DNA of 64,000 nucleotides from Paenibacillus cookii (GTDB lineage: Bacteria; Bacillota; Bacilli; Paenibacillales; Paenibacillaceae), in the NCBI RefSeq assembly GCF_018333375.1, contig NZ_BORW01000004.1, positions 124,001 to 188,000 on the forward strand. Direction: 5' to 3'. This document shows positions 1 to 8,759 of the stretch, in pieces. Under the pieces are notes generated by a model that searched no databases, was not told where the DNA came from, and saw only the letters and a program-made list of their open reading frames with translations. Made by a program: the position numbers and the translations under genes. Position 1 is the stretch's first letter, and every line of letters begins with the position of its first letter.

Positions 1-104
1 GGGGACCACTGGCGGGTGGGGACTGCTCCGCATGCCGTTTTTTAATGTTCTACCGGTTCGATATGACACCATAAATCAATAAGTCCGGCCAGCAGTCTGA
101 TTAA
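1..104. other. No supported gene at left edge
   Basis: Short open frames run in from the left edge and end at stops near 43, 72 and 80. None is long enough to identify. One of them may be the 3' end of a gene lying outside the window. Confidence 0.3.
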
Positions 105-181
105 AAAATGCTCGCTTTGGAACGAACGTCCGGAGAACCTCGGGGTTTAACGGATCGTACGCCAAAGGGGCATTTTTTTTG
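105..181 (+). terminator. Structured terminator or leader hairpin upstream of the c-di-GMP gene
   Basis: An ATGCTCGCTTTGG arm near 109-121 pairs with CCAAAGGGGCAT near 161-172, and a run of eight T follows. The roughly 40-nt apical part can fold further. It is either the terminator of a gene to the left or part of the leader of the following GGDEF-EAL gene. No clear promoter is visible upstream, so a plain terminator is the safer reading. Confidence 0.5.
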
Positions 182-286
182 CGGTTTCCATATAGGAGAA
201 GCGGGAGGGTGAATAGGACTGGATCTGAAATCCATATTCAGGCCGTCAAAGATTGTGATAAAATGTAGAAGAATGTAGACAAAACG

Positions 287-2374
287 GTGTCATACGACTC
301 GAAGAGCTTGTTGACAACAAGGAGTGAGCTTTCCATCTTTCTGCTACAGGAAACGTATAACCACTGGGTCGTCATCCTTTCATTGATCATTGCCGTTTTT
401 GCGTCCTATTCGGCGCTGAACCTTGCGTCGAAAATATCCGGGTCCCAGGGATCGACGCAAAAATGGTGGTTGATCGCAGGTTCATGCGTCATGGGGTGCG
501 GTGTATGGGCCATGCATTTTGTCGGCATGCTCGCGTTCCACCTCAATGTACATATCCATTATGATTTATCGGTTACGCTGCTTTCCATGTTATGCAGCAT
601 CGTTGCTTCGTTCATCGCTTTTCAAATCTTGTTGTCCAAGCGGATCGATTGGCGCAAATTTGGCGTGAGCGGTTTTATTATGGGCAGCGGGATCGTGGCC
701 ATGCATTACACGGGGATGGCTGCCATGCGGCTTCCCGCGACGGTGGCGTACGACAGGGGCTACTGGCTGCTTTCAGCGGCAATCGCCTTGGCGGCATCGT
801 ATGTGGCCTTGTTCCTTTTCATTAAATTTCGGGATAACGTCTCGGTGAGCTGGTGGAAATGGGCTTCCGCCTTGCTCATGGGAATCGCCATATGCGGGAT
901 GCATTTTACCGGGATGGGGGCTGCCGATTTTTGGTGCGGGGATGCCAGTGCCCTGATTGCGACCGATAACGGGGAAGTCAACCTCGTTTTATTGTCCGGC
1001 GTCACCTTGGCAACCTTTTTTATGCTTATGGTTTCGTGGGGAGCGATGTTTTTCGATCGGCATGTTTTGGAGAAAATGGCTTATAGCGACCCGCTAACCG
1101 GACTTCCCAACCGGCATGATCTCAATCGTTTTCTTAAAGACGGCGTCGACGGCTCGCGCGAAACGGCGGTGATTTTTATCGATTTGGACCGCTTCAAAAC
1201 GAGTAACGATACGCTGGGTCATGATATCGGCGATATGCTTGTACAAGAGGTCGGAAGAAGGTTAAGCGGGTTAACGGGCGAAGGCCGGAAAGTATTCCGC
1301 CTTGGCGGGGATGAGTTTTTGATTGCGGCTGAACGATGCAGCCAAGATCAGGCTGAACAGCTTGCCGGAGACATTTTGGAGGCGATCACCAAGCCGTTTG
1401 ACCTCAAAGGGAATGAGCTTTACATCACGGCCAGCGTTGGGATCAGTCTGGCGCCGAAGCACGGAACGGACCGCGAGTCGCTCCTCAAGGCATCCGATAC
1501 GGCAATGTACAATGCCAAAAAGGCGGGAAAAAACCGGTTTTGCGTGTTTGACGATGAAATGGATCAAATGCTGCTTCGCCGTCTCGAATTGGAAAAAGAC
1601 ATGCGGGGCGCCTTGGAACGTAAGGAATTTTATATCGTTTATCAGCCGAAGTGGAATGCGTTAACGGAAAAAGCCGTCGGTTTCGAATCGCTGATGCGCT
1701 GGCCGCATCCGAAATTCGGCGATGTTTCCCCCAGCGAATTTATTCCGATTGCCGAGGAAACGGGATTGATCATTCCCATGACCCGATGGGTGTTCTCCGA
1801 AGTGGGCAAGCTGCTTCAACAATGGATGGAAAAAGGCGTGCCGCTGCTCCCCGTATCGATCAACGTATCCGTTCGTTTATTCGAAAGCCGGCAGTTGATT
1901 GAAATGACCCGTACATTACTGGAGTCCGCGAATTTATCTCCGCATGTTATCGAGCTTGAAATTACCGAATCCATGATGCTGTACGATGTGAAGGACATGA
2001 TCAGGCAGCTCAGCGAGCTTCGCAGCCTCGGCGTTCGAATTTCGATGGACGACTTCGGGTCGGGGTATTCGTCGCTCGGGACGTTGGATCAAATTCCGAT
2101 TGACACGATCAAAATCGATCAGCTTTTTATCAGGGAAAGCGATTCGCCCGCCAAAAGGGCCATCGTGGGCGCGATCATCGAGATGGCTCTCAACCTGCAG
2201 CTGGACCTTGTCGCCGAGGGAGTGGAAACCGTGGAACAAATCGACTTTCTTCGGTCCTCCGGATGCAATGTGATGCAGGGATACTATTATGGAAAGCCGA
2301 TGGACGTGAGCGAAATGGACAATTGGATCGCCCGGAATATGGACGAACGCCTCACGGAAGACAGTAGGCTTTAA
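287..2374 (+). CDS. MHYT-GGDEF-EAL cyclic-di-GMP signalling protein
   Basis: This membrane protein of 695 residues joins a seven-helix MHYT sensor region to diguanylate cyclase and phosphodiesterase domains. The three diagnostic motifs are MHFVGM (76-81), MHYTGM (139-144) and MHFTGM (205-210). GGDEF is intact at 340-344, so synthesis of cyclic di-GMP is plausible, and no RxxD inhibitory site is obvious before it. The EAL signature reads ESLMR near 467, which fits the catalytic ExLxR consensus. EITES and DDFGSGYSS metal-site motifs follow, so hydrolysis also looks possible. MHYT domains are thought to sense diatomic gases through copper, which is family knowledge. Translation starts at GTG with only a weak ribosome site; another nearby start cannot be excluded. 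The gene stands alone. Confidence 0.93.
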   Translation: MSYDSKSLLTTRSELSIFLLQETYNHWVVILSLIIAVFASYSALNLASKISGSQGSTQKWWLIAGSCVMGCGVWAMHFVGMLAFHLNVHIHYDLSVTLLSMLCSIVASFIAFQILLSKRIDWRKFGVSGFIMGSGIVAMHYTGMAAMRLPATVAYDRGYWLLSAAIALAASYVALFLFIKFRDNVSVSWWKWASALLMGIAICGMHFTGMGAADFWCGDASALIATDNGEVNLVLLSGVTLATFFMLMVSWGAMFFDRHVLEKMAYSDPLTGLPNRHDLNRFLKDGVDGSRETAVIFIDLDRFKTSNDTLGHDIGDMLVQEVGRRLSGLTGEGRKVFRLGGDEFLIAAERCSQDQAEQLAGDILEAITKPFDLKGNELYITASVGISLAPKHGTDRESLLKASDTAMYNAKKAGKNRFCVFDDEMDQMLLRRLELEKDMRGALERKEFYIVYQPKWNALTEKAVGFESLMRWPHPKFGDVSPSEFIPIAEETGLIIPMTRWVFSEVGKLLQQWMEKGVPLLPVSINVSVRLFESRQLIEMTRTLLESANLSPHVIELEITESMMLYDVKDMIRQLSELRSLGVRISMDDFGSGYSSLGTLDQIPIDTIKIDQLFIRESDSPAKRAIVGAIIEMALNLQLDLVAEGVETVEQIDFLRSSGCNVMQGYYYGKPMDVSEMDNWIARNMDERLTEDSRL

Positions 2375-2587
2375 GAAAACGATCGGTCATAAATATGGCG
2401 CTGCCAGCCGATCATTCATAGGATTTGATCTTAAAGCCGCGCTTATCCCTCCGTATTTTTGCATACACCGGCAGTATCCCAGGAGAGTAAACTCATATCT
2501 ATTTTCGCAAGGAGTTTCCTATTTGCCCTTCCCTTCCAAAAGCATAATCATAAGATAAAGTATGCTTCTGAAAAGGAGGGTGAACAC

Positions 2588-2704
2588 ATGAGTGAAGTCG
2601 TTGGAGGCGTAGGCGGTTACGGCCATGGCGGGTATGGCAGCATCGGTGCGATTCTGGTTCTCTTTATTTTGCTCGTTATCATCACCAAAGCTTTCATTTA
2701 CTAA
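2588..2704 (+). CDS. YjcZ-family small glycine-rich spore protein
   Basis: This 38-residue protein has a glycine/tyrosine-rich N-terminus (VGGVGGYGHGGYG) and one C-terminal transmembrane helix (AILVLFILLVIITKAF). That is the hallmark layout of the YjcZ/SscA sporulation microproteins of Bacillales. A strong AAGGAGGG ribosome site at 2573-2580 precedes the ATG and a good terminator follows. Members are usually made late in sporulation and some affect coat assembly; that role is inferred here. Confidence 0.8.
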   Translation: MSEVVGGVGGYGHGGYGSIGAILVLFILLVIITKAFIY

Positions 2705-2716
2705 TTTCGTATTTTC

Positions 2717-2752
2717 AAAGCTCTTGCCGGCATGCCGGCAGGAGCTTTTTCG
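2717..2752 (+). terminator. Intrinsic terminator of the YjcZ-like gene
   Basis: AAAGCTC plus TGCCGGCA pairs with TGCCGGCA plus GAGCTTT around a central palindrome and is followed by a T-run. Confidence 0.8.
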
Positions 2753-2772
2753 CGTTCCCTTAATGAAGGGGG

Positions 2773-2889
2773 TCAAGGCATCAGCGGCATGCTGACGAAC
2801 TTATACCATAAGTATAATAATCCCAGCGGGATGCAGCAGATCAGGCCAATCCCCATGACGATCATCCGGTTTTTCCAAGACCCGTTCAT
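2773..2889 (-). CDS. Small membrane protein, hypothetical
   Basis: This 38-residue protein has one hydrophobic helix (MIVMGIGLICCIPLGLLYLWY) after a short basic N-terminus. A GAAGGAGAGG ribosome site precedes the ATG at 2889 on the minus strand at good spacing. An in-frame extension upstream exists but lacks a ribosome site. I do not recognise the family. The good initiation signal and the hydrophobic pattern are the only support. Confidence 0.5.
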   Translation of the reverse strand: MNGSWKNRMIVMGIGLICCIPLGLLYLWYKFVSMPLMP

Positions 2890-3006
2890 GCAGCGTACCT
2901 CTCCTTCAAAATGCCATACATCGTTTAAAACGCAATGAAACCGTATTTTGTTACGCTTCTTTCTGATTTTTTTGGCTGAAAAATCCTGCAATGCATGTTC
3001 ATAACA

Positions 3007-3035
3007 TTGACTCGGCCGTGGTTTTGGTATATATT
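3007..3035 (+). promoter_or_regulatory. SigA-type promoter of the antiporter gene
   Basis: TTGACT and TATATT are separated by 17 bp. The predicted transcript leads into the NhaC-type gene with a leader of about 130 nt. Confidence 0.6.
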
Positions 3036-3172
3036 GTTCCCCTGTGCTTCAATGCAAAAAAGCCAAAAAGCATAAAAGCAAAGAAGGACTTGTTTACGGA
3101 TCAAACAAAGCGGACGGAGACGTCATGCAATTTCCCTGTCTGCGACAATTATGTACAAGGAGTATCATCTTC

Positions 3173-4558
3173 ATGGACCGACAGCTCACTTTTTCGAAAA
3201 GCATTTTGATTATTGCATTTATTCTTGCGCTATTGTTCATCTCGATTTTTCTGCTCAAAGCGGAGCCGCATCTTCCGCTGCTCGCCGCAACGGTCGGGAC
3301 CGCAGCTTTGCTGCGACTGTTCGGCATTCCTTGGAAGAAGCTTGAAGCTTCCATCCTTCAAGGCATTCAAACGGCCATTATGCCGATTCTCATCCTTTCG
3401 CTGATCGGCATTTTGATCGCCGTATGGATGATGAGCGGGACGGTGCCGACGATCTTATATTACGGCATGGATTATATCAAACCGCATTTATTTGCGGTGA
3501 GCGCGTTATACGTCACCATCGTCGTGTCGATGTTTACCGGAAGCTCGTTTACGACCGTCAGCACCGTCGGCGTCGCCTTTATGGGGATTGCCGCGACGAC
3601 GGGAGTTTCCCCGGCGTTGGCCGCGGGAGCGGTCATCTGCGGGGCTTGCTTCGGGGATAAAATGTCGCCGCTATCCGATACGACGATTTTTGCCCCGGCC
3701 GTGGCCGGCATTCCCATCTTTACGCACATCCGCAACATGCTCTACACGACGGTGCCGGCGCTCATCGTCACGACGATATTTTTCTTGTTCGCGCCAAGCG
3801 CCGGCACGGTCGATTTATCGTCCATCGAGCAAATCAAGTTTGCGCTGCAGGATGGGTTTCGCATTCATTGGCTTACGTTGCTGTCGCCGATTGCCGTCAT
3901 TGCCTGCTCGATCAAACGGATGCCGATTCTCCCTACGCTGATCGTCGGCATCGCGACCGGTCTGCTGGTGACGGCTGTCGTTCAACGCGAGACGGCAATC
4001 GACGTATGGTTTCAGGTCATGCAAAGCGGCTATCAAACGGCCAGCGCCAACGAAACGGTCGCATCGATCGTAAACCGGGGAGGTTTGCAGTCGATGATGT
4101 GGTCCGTCTCGCTGATCCTGATCGCGCTGTCGCTGGGCGGATTGCTGCAGCATTGCGGCGTCATCGAAGCTTTTTTCAAAAAGGTCGTTCAGCCTTTAAA
4201 ACGCGGCAGCAGCATCGTTTTGATGACGGGCGCGTCCTCGATCGCGGTAAACGCCATGACGGGCGAGCAATATTTGTCCATTCTTTTGCCGGGTCAAATG
4301 TTCAAGGACGAATATAACCGCAGAAAACTGCCCGCAAAAACGCTGTCCCGAACCCTCGAAGATTGCGGCACGCTCGTGAATCCGCTTGTTCCCTGGGGCG
4401 TCAGCGGCGCTTTTTTTGCGGCTGCGCTCGGGGTTCCGGTGCCAGAATACGTTCCGTACGCCGTCTTGCTGTGGATAAGCCCCCTCATTACGTTCGGATA
4501 TGCGCTTATACCGAAGCTGCAAAAGAACGCGCTTGGCCCAAACACATGGTCTGCTTAA
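3173..4558 (+). CDS. nhaC: Na+/H+ antiporter, NhaC family
   Basis: This integral membrane antiporter of 461 residues has about eleven hydrophobic segments. It carries the NhaC family signatures TGSSFTTVSTVG and GDKMSPLSDTT, the latter in the transport core. The family exchanges Na+ for H+, or malate/lactate in the MleN branch, so the substrate is not certain. The start at 3173 is chosen because an AAGGAG lies about 10 nt upstream and hydrophobic sequence begins soon after. A 43-codon upstream extension is rich in Lys and Cys and does not look like the family. The gene is monocistronic, with its own promoter and terminator. Confidence 0.9.
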   Translation: MDRQLTFSKSILIIAFILALLFISIFLLKAEPHLPLLAATVGTAALLRLFGIPWKKLEASILQGIQTAIMPILILSLIGILIAVWMMSGTVPTILYYGMDYIKPHLFAVSALYVTIVVSMFTGSSFTTVSTVGVAFMGIAATTGVSPALAAGAVICGACFGDKMSPLSDTTIFAPAVAGIPIFTHIRNMLYTTVPALIVTTIFFLFAPSAGTVDLSSIEQIKFALQDGFRIHWLTLLSPIAVIACSIKRMPILPTLIVGIATGLLVTAVVQRETAIDVWFQVMQSGYQTASANETVASIVNRGGLQSMMWSVSLILIALSLGGLLQHCGVIEAFFKKVVQPLKRGSSIVLMTGASSIAVNAMTGEQYLSILLPGQMFKDEYNRRKLPAKTLSRTLEDCGTLVNPLVPWGVSGAFFAAALGVPVPEYVPYAVLLWISPLITFGYALIPKLQKNALGPNTWSA

Positions 4559-4573
4559 TATGACGTCTACGCT

Positions 4574-4614
4574 CGGCCTTGCCGCCTAATGGATTAGGGG
4601 CAAGGCCTTTTTGC
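4574..4614 (+). terminator. Terminator after the antiporter gene
   Basis: GGCCTTGCC pairs with GGCAAGGCC and is followed by TTTTT. Confidence 0.8.
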
Positions 4615-4775
4615 TTTGCAATTGCGGCACCCGTGGCGGAAACCGGGGGGCTCTAGGCATCATTGTCGGTCCGCGCACATAAGGAGAGGAACCTTAGCGC
4701 ATAGTAAAAAACGAATCCTGCCCTTACTGGGGAGGTCGATCCATATCACAGGATGCAGAAGGGAGGGGAGCGCTT

Positions 4776-4949
4776 ATGCTGAAAAGCAATAAATATAAAG
4801 AGGCCGAAGCGGACCGTTTGAATTTTCACGACCAAACCGACGACGTCGTCGGACGCGAGCCTGCCACAACGAATGTCGACGATGCCGTCGCGGCCATGAC
4901 CTCGCATATCAATAAATACGACGTCCCGGACGAACTCGAAGAAAAATAA
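4776..4949 (+). CDS. Small acidic hypothetical protein
   Basis: This hydrophilic, Asp/Glu-rich protein of 57 residues has no membrane segment. A GGGAGGGGAG ribosome site lies just upstream of the ATG and a hairpin with a T-run follows the stop. I do not recognise it; size and composition resemble small proteins that are common in Paenibacillus genomes. It is probably monocistronic. Confidence 0.6.
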   Translation: MLKSNKYKEAEADRLNFHDQTDDVVGREPATTNVDDAVAAMTSHINKYDVPDELEEK

Positions 4950-4958
4950 CCAACAGGG

Positions 4959-4996
4959 AAGCGCGCACAGGTGGATCTGATGCGTGCTTTTTATTT
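4959..4996 (+). terminator. Terminator after the acidic microprotein
   Basis: AGCGCGCA pairs with TGCGTGCT, allowing one G-U pair, ahead of TTTTATTTT. Confidence 0.6.
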
Positions 4997-5115
4997 TGTT
5001 GGCGGATGCGGATCGGCCTCATCATCCATGTCGTTTCGATTTACAAAATCACCCATATTATGTAATCTGGTAGAAACATATTCGAGATCTTAGATATGGG
5101 GAAGGAGCATCGGAC

Positions 5116-5289
5116 ATGAACGGTCAAGACGAACGTTTGCTGGCGTTGGAAGAACGGGTAGCCGAACTTGAGGATCAGCTCCGCGAAACGCGGAAGGGGT
5201 CGAAAGGACTGCGGATCGTGTTGTACATCATTTACGGCGTATTTATTTTATTGATTTTGCTTGGCGTTCTGCAATTCGTGTCGGTCTAA
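5116..5289 (+). CDS. Small coiled-coil membrane protein, hypothetical
   Basis: This 57-residue protein has an N-terminal heptad-like helix (LLALEERVAELEDQLRE) and a C-terminal transmembrane segment (IVLYIIYGVFILLILLGVL). GAAGGAG precedes the ATG. The layout suggests a tail-anchored coiled-coil protein with its N-terminus in the cytoplasm. The function is unknown. Confidence 0.65.
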   Translation: MNGQDERLLALEERVAELEDQLRETRKGSKGLRIVLYIIYGVFILLILLGVLQFVSV

Positions 5290-5317
5290 CCTGCGGCTGC
5301 ATATAACACTGAGCGAG

Positions 5318-5348
5318 TCCTCCCGGCTTGGGGGGATTTTCTATTTTT
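5318..5348 (+). terminator. Weak terminator
   Basis: TCCTCCC pairs with GGGGGGA across a five-base loop, followed by a T-rich stretch. Confidence 0.5.
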
Positions 5349-5455
5349 GGAGCGATATCTATAGAAAACAAACCTAAAACCTGAATTTCTCACCTCCCGA
5401 TCTTTGCCGTTTCCCTGCATAATGGGTTCATACCAAACAAAAAGGGGAATAAGCG

Positions 5456-6799
5456 ATGGCAAAAATGTCGAAATGGCTAAGCTTGGCGATGGCAGGCGCG
5501 TTGGCTTTCAGTTTAACGGCATGCGGCGGCAAAGCCGATGAAGGAAGCGCTTCGTCGGGAGCGGGAACCGGCGGCGACAAGGCCGGCACGGTGAAAGAGA
5601 AAAACGTCACGATCACATTCCAAAACATTTATCCGGATCCGACCGATCCGAAAAACAAATTGATGAACAAGCTGGTGAAGCAATACGAATCGGAGCATCC
5701 GAACATCAAAATCGAGCTCGACTCCCTGAACACCGATCAGCAAAAGCTGAAGCTGAAAACGCAAGCGGCGTCCAAAGAGGTGCCGGACATTACCGTGGTC
5801 AACCCGGCCGCGCAAATGCAGCCGTTCGTGGAAGCGAAGCTGCTCGCGCCGCTGGACGACATGCTGGACCAAAACGGATTGCGGGGCACGTTCCAGGACG
5901 GGCTTCTCGATTGGTACAGCTTTGACGGCCATACCTATGCCGTGCCGGACGGCAACAACATCGGCGTGGTGTACTACAACAAGGAGCTTTTCGAAAAAGG
6001 CGGCGTCCAGGTACCGACGACGTTCGAAGAAATGGTCGATGTCGTCAAAACGCTGAAATCCAAGGGCATCCAACCGATGGCGATCGGCGAAAAAGACACC
6101 TGGACGGGATCGTTCCTGTTCATGAACATGCTGCTTCGGACCAACAACGGCCCGGGCTTCCTGAAAGACGTGCTCGATAAAAAGAAAACGTTCGAAGATC
6201 CGGCATTCAAGGAAGCGGTCGACGCGTTCCAAAACCTCATCCAGGCCGGAGCCTTCCAGGAAGGCGTCACGTCTTTCGACTACAACGCAGGCGAAAACCT
6301 GTTCAAGACCGGCAAAGCGGCCATGTACTTTATGGGCACGTGGGCGACTGGAGGCATCGAAACGTCTTCCGTCAACGGAAAAGTCGGCGTATTCAAGTTC
6401 CCGACGATCAACGGCAAAGGCAATCCGGACGAGTTCATGCTGGCGCCGGGCAGCGCGTTTGCGATCTCCGCGGACAGCAAACATCTGGATGAAACGAAGG
6501 CGTTCCTGAACTGGTTTATGCTGAACTTCCCGAAAGAAGCGTTCGAAGCCAAAGGCGCAGTGGGAATCGGACAAAAAGTGGACGGCGATTTCAAGGCGGC
6601 CGGATACTCCGACATGGCGATGGAGGTGCTGAATCTGTTCAAAGACGTGAAGGGCGGGGATCTGGCGTTCGACAACACGATGAACCCGGGAACGGCGCAA
6701 GCTCATCTTGCCAGCATCCAAAACCTGTTCGTGCAGAAAAAGGATTCGGCCGAAGTCGCGAAGGAACATCAATCGGCATTCGAAGCCAACAACAAATAA
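5456..6799 (+). CDS. Sugar ABC transporter substrate-binding lipoprotein
   Basis: This extracellular solute-binding protein of 447 residues belongs to the type 1 (MalE/UgpB-like) carbohydrate family. A lipoprotein signal peptide ends in LTAC with the modified Cys at residue 23, followed by a Gly/Ser-rich linker. The mature part shows typical family stretches such as PDGNNIGVVYYNKELF and the late AFLNWFML. It would capture a sugar outside the membrane and deliver it to the two permeases encoded next. No ATPase is encoded nearby, so a shared MsmX-type ATPase probably energises the system. The sensor pair downstream probably controls it. The sugar cannot be read from sequence. Confidence 0.93.
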   Translation: MAKMSKWLSLAMAGALAFSLTACGGKADEGSASSGAGTGGDKAGTVKEKNVTITFQNIYPDPTDPKNKLMNKLVKQYESEHPNIKIELDSLNTDQQKLKLKTQAASKEVPDITVVNPAAQMQPFVEAKLLAPLDDMLDQNGLRGTFQDGLLDWYSFDGHTYAVPDGNNIGVVYYNKELFEKGGVQVPTTFEEMVDVVKTLKSKGIQPMAIGEKDTWTGSFLFMNMLLRTNNGPGFLKDVLDKKKTFEDPAFKEAVDAFQNLIQAGAFQEGVTSFDYNAGENLFKTGKAAMYFMGTWATGGIETSSVNGKVGVFKFPTINGKGNPDEFMLAPGSAFAISADSKHLDETKAFLNWFMLNFPKEAFEAKGAVGIGQKVDGDFKAAGYSDMAMEVLNLFKDVKGGDLAFDNTMNPGTAQAHLASIQNLFVQKKDSAEVAKEHQSAFEANNK

Positions 6800-6887
6800 G
6801 CTTGACGTAATGGAGGGAACGCGTGCGAAAGGCGGCATGCCGTTCCCTTCTGCTTCACTAGACCAGACAGAAAAAGGAGGGGTTCCC

Positions 6888-7778
6888 ATGAACGTGCTCA
6901 AAGTCTCCCGCTGGACGATCGCCGCGTTTGTGCTGCCTTGCTTGATCTTATACGCAGGAATCGTATTCGTGCCGATCCTCGTCTCCATGTACAGCGGTCT
7001 GCTGGAATGGAACGGCATCGGTGAGTCCAGGTTCATCGGGTTCGAAAATTTCAAAAACCTGTTTTTCCATGATCCGGTATTTTGGCCGTCCGTGCGGAGA
7101 ACGCTGCTGTTTGCCGTGTTTTCGATGGCGGAAATCCCGATTGCGCTGCTTGTGGCCATTTTGCTCAAACGGTATATCCGCAGACCGAATTTTCTCGTGT
7201 CGAGTTACTTTTTGCCCGTCATTCTGTCGGTCGTCGTCGTCGGTCAGCTGTGGAAAACGATTTACAATCCCGCGTCGATGGGGGGCATGCTGAACCAGGT
7301 GCTGGAAGCGGTGGGCCTAGGATCATGGACGCATGAATGGCTTACCGATCCGTCGGTTGCGATGTATTCGCTGTATTTCGTGGCGCTCTGGCAGTACTTG
7401 GGTTACCACACGCTGATCCAGTATACGGGGATATTAAACGTTCCCGAAGAAATCTATGAGGCGGCGCGGATCGATGGCGCCGATGGGTTTGCCGCCGACC
7501 GCTACATCACGTTTCCGAACATCATTCCGATCTTCAAAATCTCGATCGTGCTGGCGTTTATCGGTTCGCTGCAGGCTTTTGACATGGTGATGGTGATGAC
7601 GGGCGGCGGACCCGCGCACGCAACCGACGTCATTTCGACCCATATGTACAACATGTCCTTCCTGTCCATGAAATACGGGTACGGCAGCTCGATTGCGGCA
7701 TGTTTGGTCGTGCTTTGCCTTGCGGCCACCTTCCTGATCAATCTGATATTCAACAAGCTGGAGAAACGCTTTTCGTAA
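6888..7778 (+). CDS. Sugar ABC transporter permease (UgpA/LacF type)
   Basis: This inner-membrane permease of 296 residues has six predicted helices and the binding-protein-dependent permease loop EAARIDGAD near 186-194, which docks on the ATPase. An AAAGGAGGGG ribosome site fixes the ATG at 6888; an in-frame upstream extension overlaps the binding-protein gene and is not needed. It forms the channel together with the next gene product. It is part of one operon, following the binding-protein gene by 88 nt. Confidence 0.93.
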   Translation: MNVLKVSRWTIAAFVLPCLILYAGIVFVPILVSMYSGLLEWNGIGESRFIGFENFKNLFFHDPVFWPSVRRTLLFAVFSMAEIPIALLVAILLKRYIRRPNFLVSSYFLPVILSVVVVGQLWKTIYNPASMGGMLNQVLEAVGLGSWTHEWLTDPSVAMYSLYFVALWQYLGYHTLIQYTGILNVPEEIYEAARIDGADGFAADRYITFPNIIPIFKISIVLAFIGSLQAFDMVMVMTGGGPAHATDVISTHMYNMSFLSMKYGYGSSIAACLVVLCLAATFLINLIFNKLEKRFS

Positions 7779-7792
7779 AGGAGGAAAACGCC

Positions 7793-8671
7793 ATGAATAC
7801 GAGCTCTGCCGTTACGTTGAACAAGCCGGCGGCCGCTGCCCGCCGCGGACGGTTTTCCGTTGCGAAAACGATCGTCATCCTGTTTTTGTCCATATTGGTG
7901 GTCACGCAGGTATATCCGCTGCTATGGCTTGTGCTGTATTCGCTGAAAACGAACGAAGAAATTTTGTCGGGCAGCTTTTTCGCCCTGCCGCACGCTCCGC
8001 AATGGAGCAACTATAGCGCGGCGCTCGAGGGGAATTATTTCCGTTATTTGCTGAACAGCTTATTCGTTACGTCGGTGACGATGGCCGCGGTCATTTTGCT
8101 GAGCTCCCTGTGCGCGTATGCGATCAGCCGATTCCGCTGGCGATACGGGCAAGGGGTCATGCTGCTGTTCCTGATCGGGATGATGATCCCGATGCAGGCC
8201 ACGCTGCTGCCGCTCATGATCATTTTCAAAAACATGCACGTGCTGAACACGCATTTGTCGCTGATCCTGCCTTATGTCGCGTTTTCGATGCCGATCGCGG
8301 TGTTTATTTTGAGCGGGTTCATGAAAACCATTCCGCATGAAATCGAAGAGTCGGCCGTGATCGACGGGGCCAGCATCTGGCGCATTTTCCGCAGCATCAT
8401 ATTGCCGGTGTCCGTTCCGCCCGTCATGACGGTTTGCATTTTGACGTTCATCAACATTTGGAATGAATACATTTTGGCGGCTACGTTCATTTCGTCGGAA
8501 AAGCTCAAAACGCTGCCGTTCGGCGTGAACAGCTTCGTCAGCCAATATTCGGTCAATTACGGCGCGATCGGGGCTTTTCTCGTGCTCGGCGCGCTGCCGG
8601 TCATCCTGATCTATTTCTTGTTATCCGATAAAATCACCGAAGGCATGGTGGCAGGCGCCGTCAAGGGCTAA
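7793..8671 (+). CDS. Sugar ABC transporter permease (UgpE/LacG type)
   Basis: This partner permease of 292 residues belongs to the MalG/UgpE branch. It has six hydrophobic segments and the ATPase-coupling loop EIEESAVIDGAS. A GGAGG site 14 nt after the previous stop sets the ATG at 7793. The N-terminal 25 residues are polar and cytoplasmic. It pairs with the upstream permease and the lipoprotein to import a carbohydrate. Confidence 0.93.
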   Translation: MNTSSAVTLNKPAAAARRGRFSVAKTIVILFLSILVVTQVYPLLWLVLYSLKTNEEILSGSFFALPHAPQWSNYSAALEGNYFRYLLNSLFVTSVTMAAVILLSSLCAYAISRFRWRYGQGVMLLFLIGMMIPMQATLLPLMIIFKNMHVLNTHLSLILPYVAFSMPIAVFILSGFMKTIPHEIEESAVIDGASIWRIFRSIILPVSVPPVMTVCILTFINIWNEYILAATFISSEKLKTLPFGVNSFVSQYSVNYGAIGAFLVLGALPVILIYFLLSDKITEGMVAGAVKG

Positions 8672-8759
8672 TGGGCCAAAAAATCGGGCGGAACAAGCGG
8701 CGCATATGCTAAAATGGACACGAAAAGCCCGATGCTTTGAAAGGGGGAAGCCGAGGTAC

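Noticed and set aside
3044..3172. Upstream extension of the antiporter gene
   Set aside because: The added 43 residues are Lys/Cys-rich and unlike NhaC proteins, while a ribosome site precedes the ATG at 3173.
5513..7168. Long minus-strand open frame opposite the sugar-binding protein
   Set aside because: It is antisense to an intact lipoprotein gene and part of the permease gene, has no ribosome site and shows no recognisable domain.
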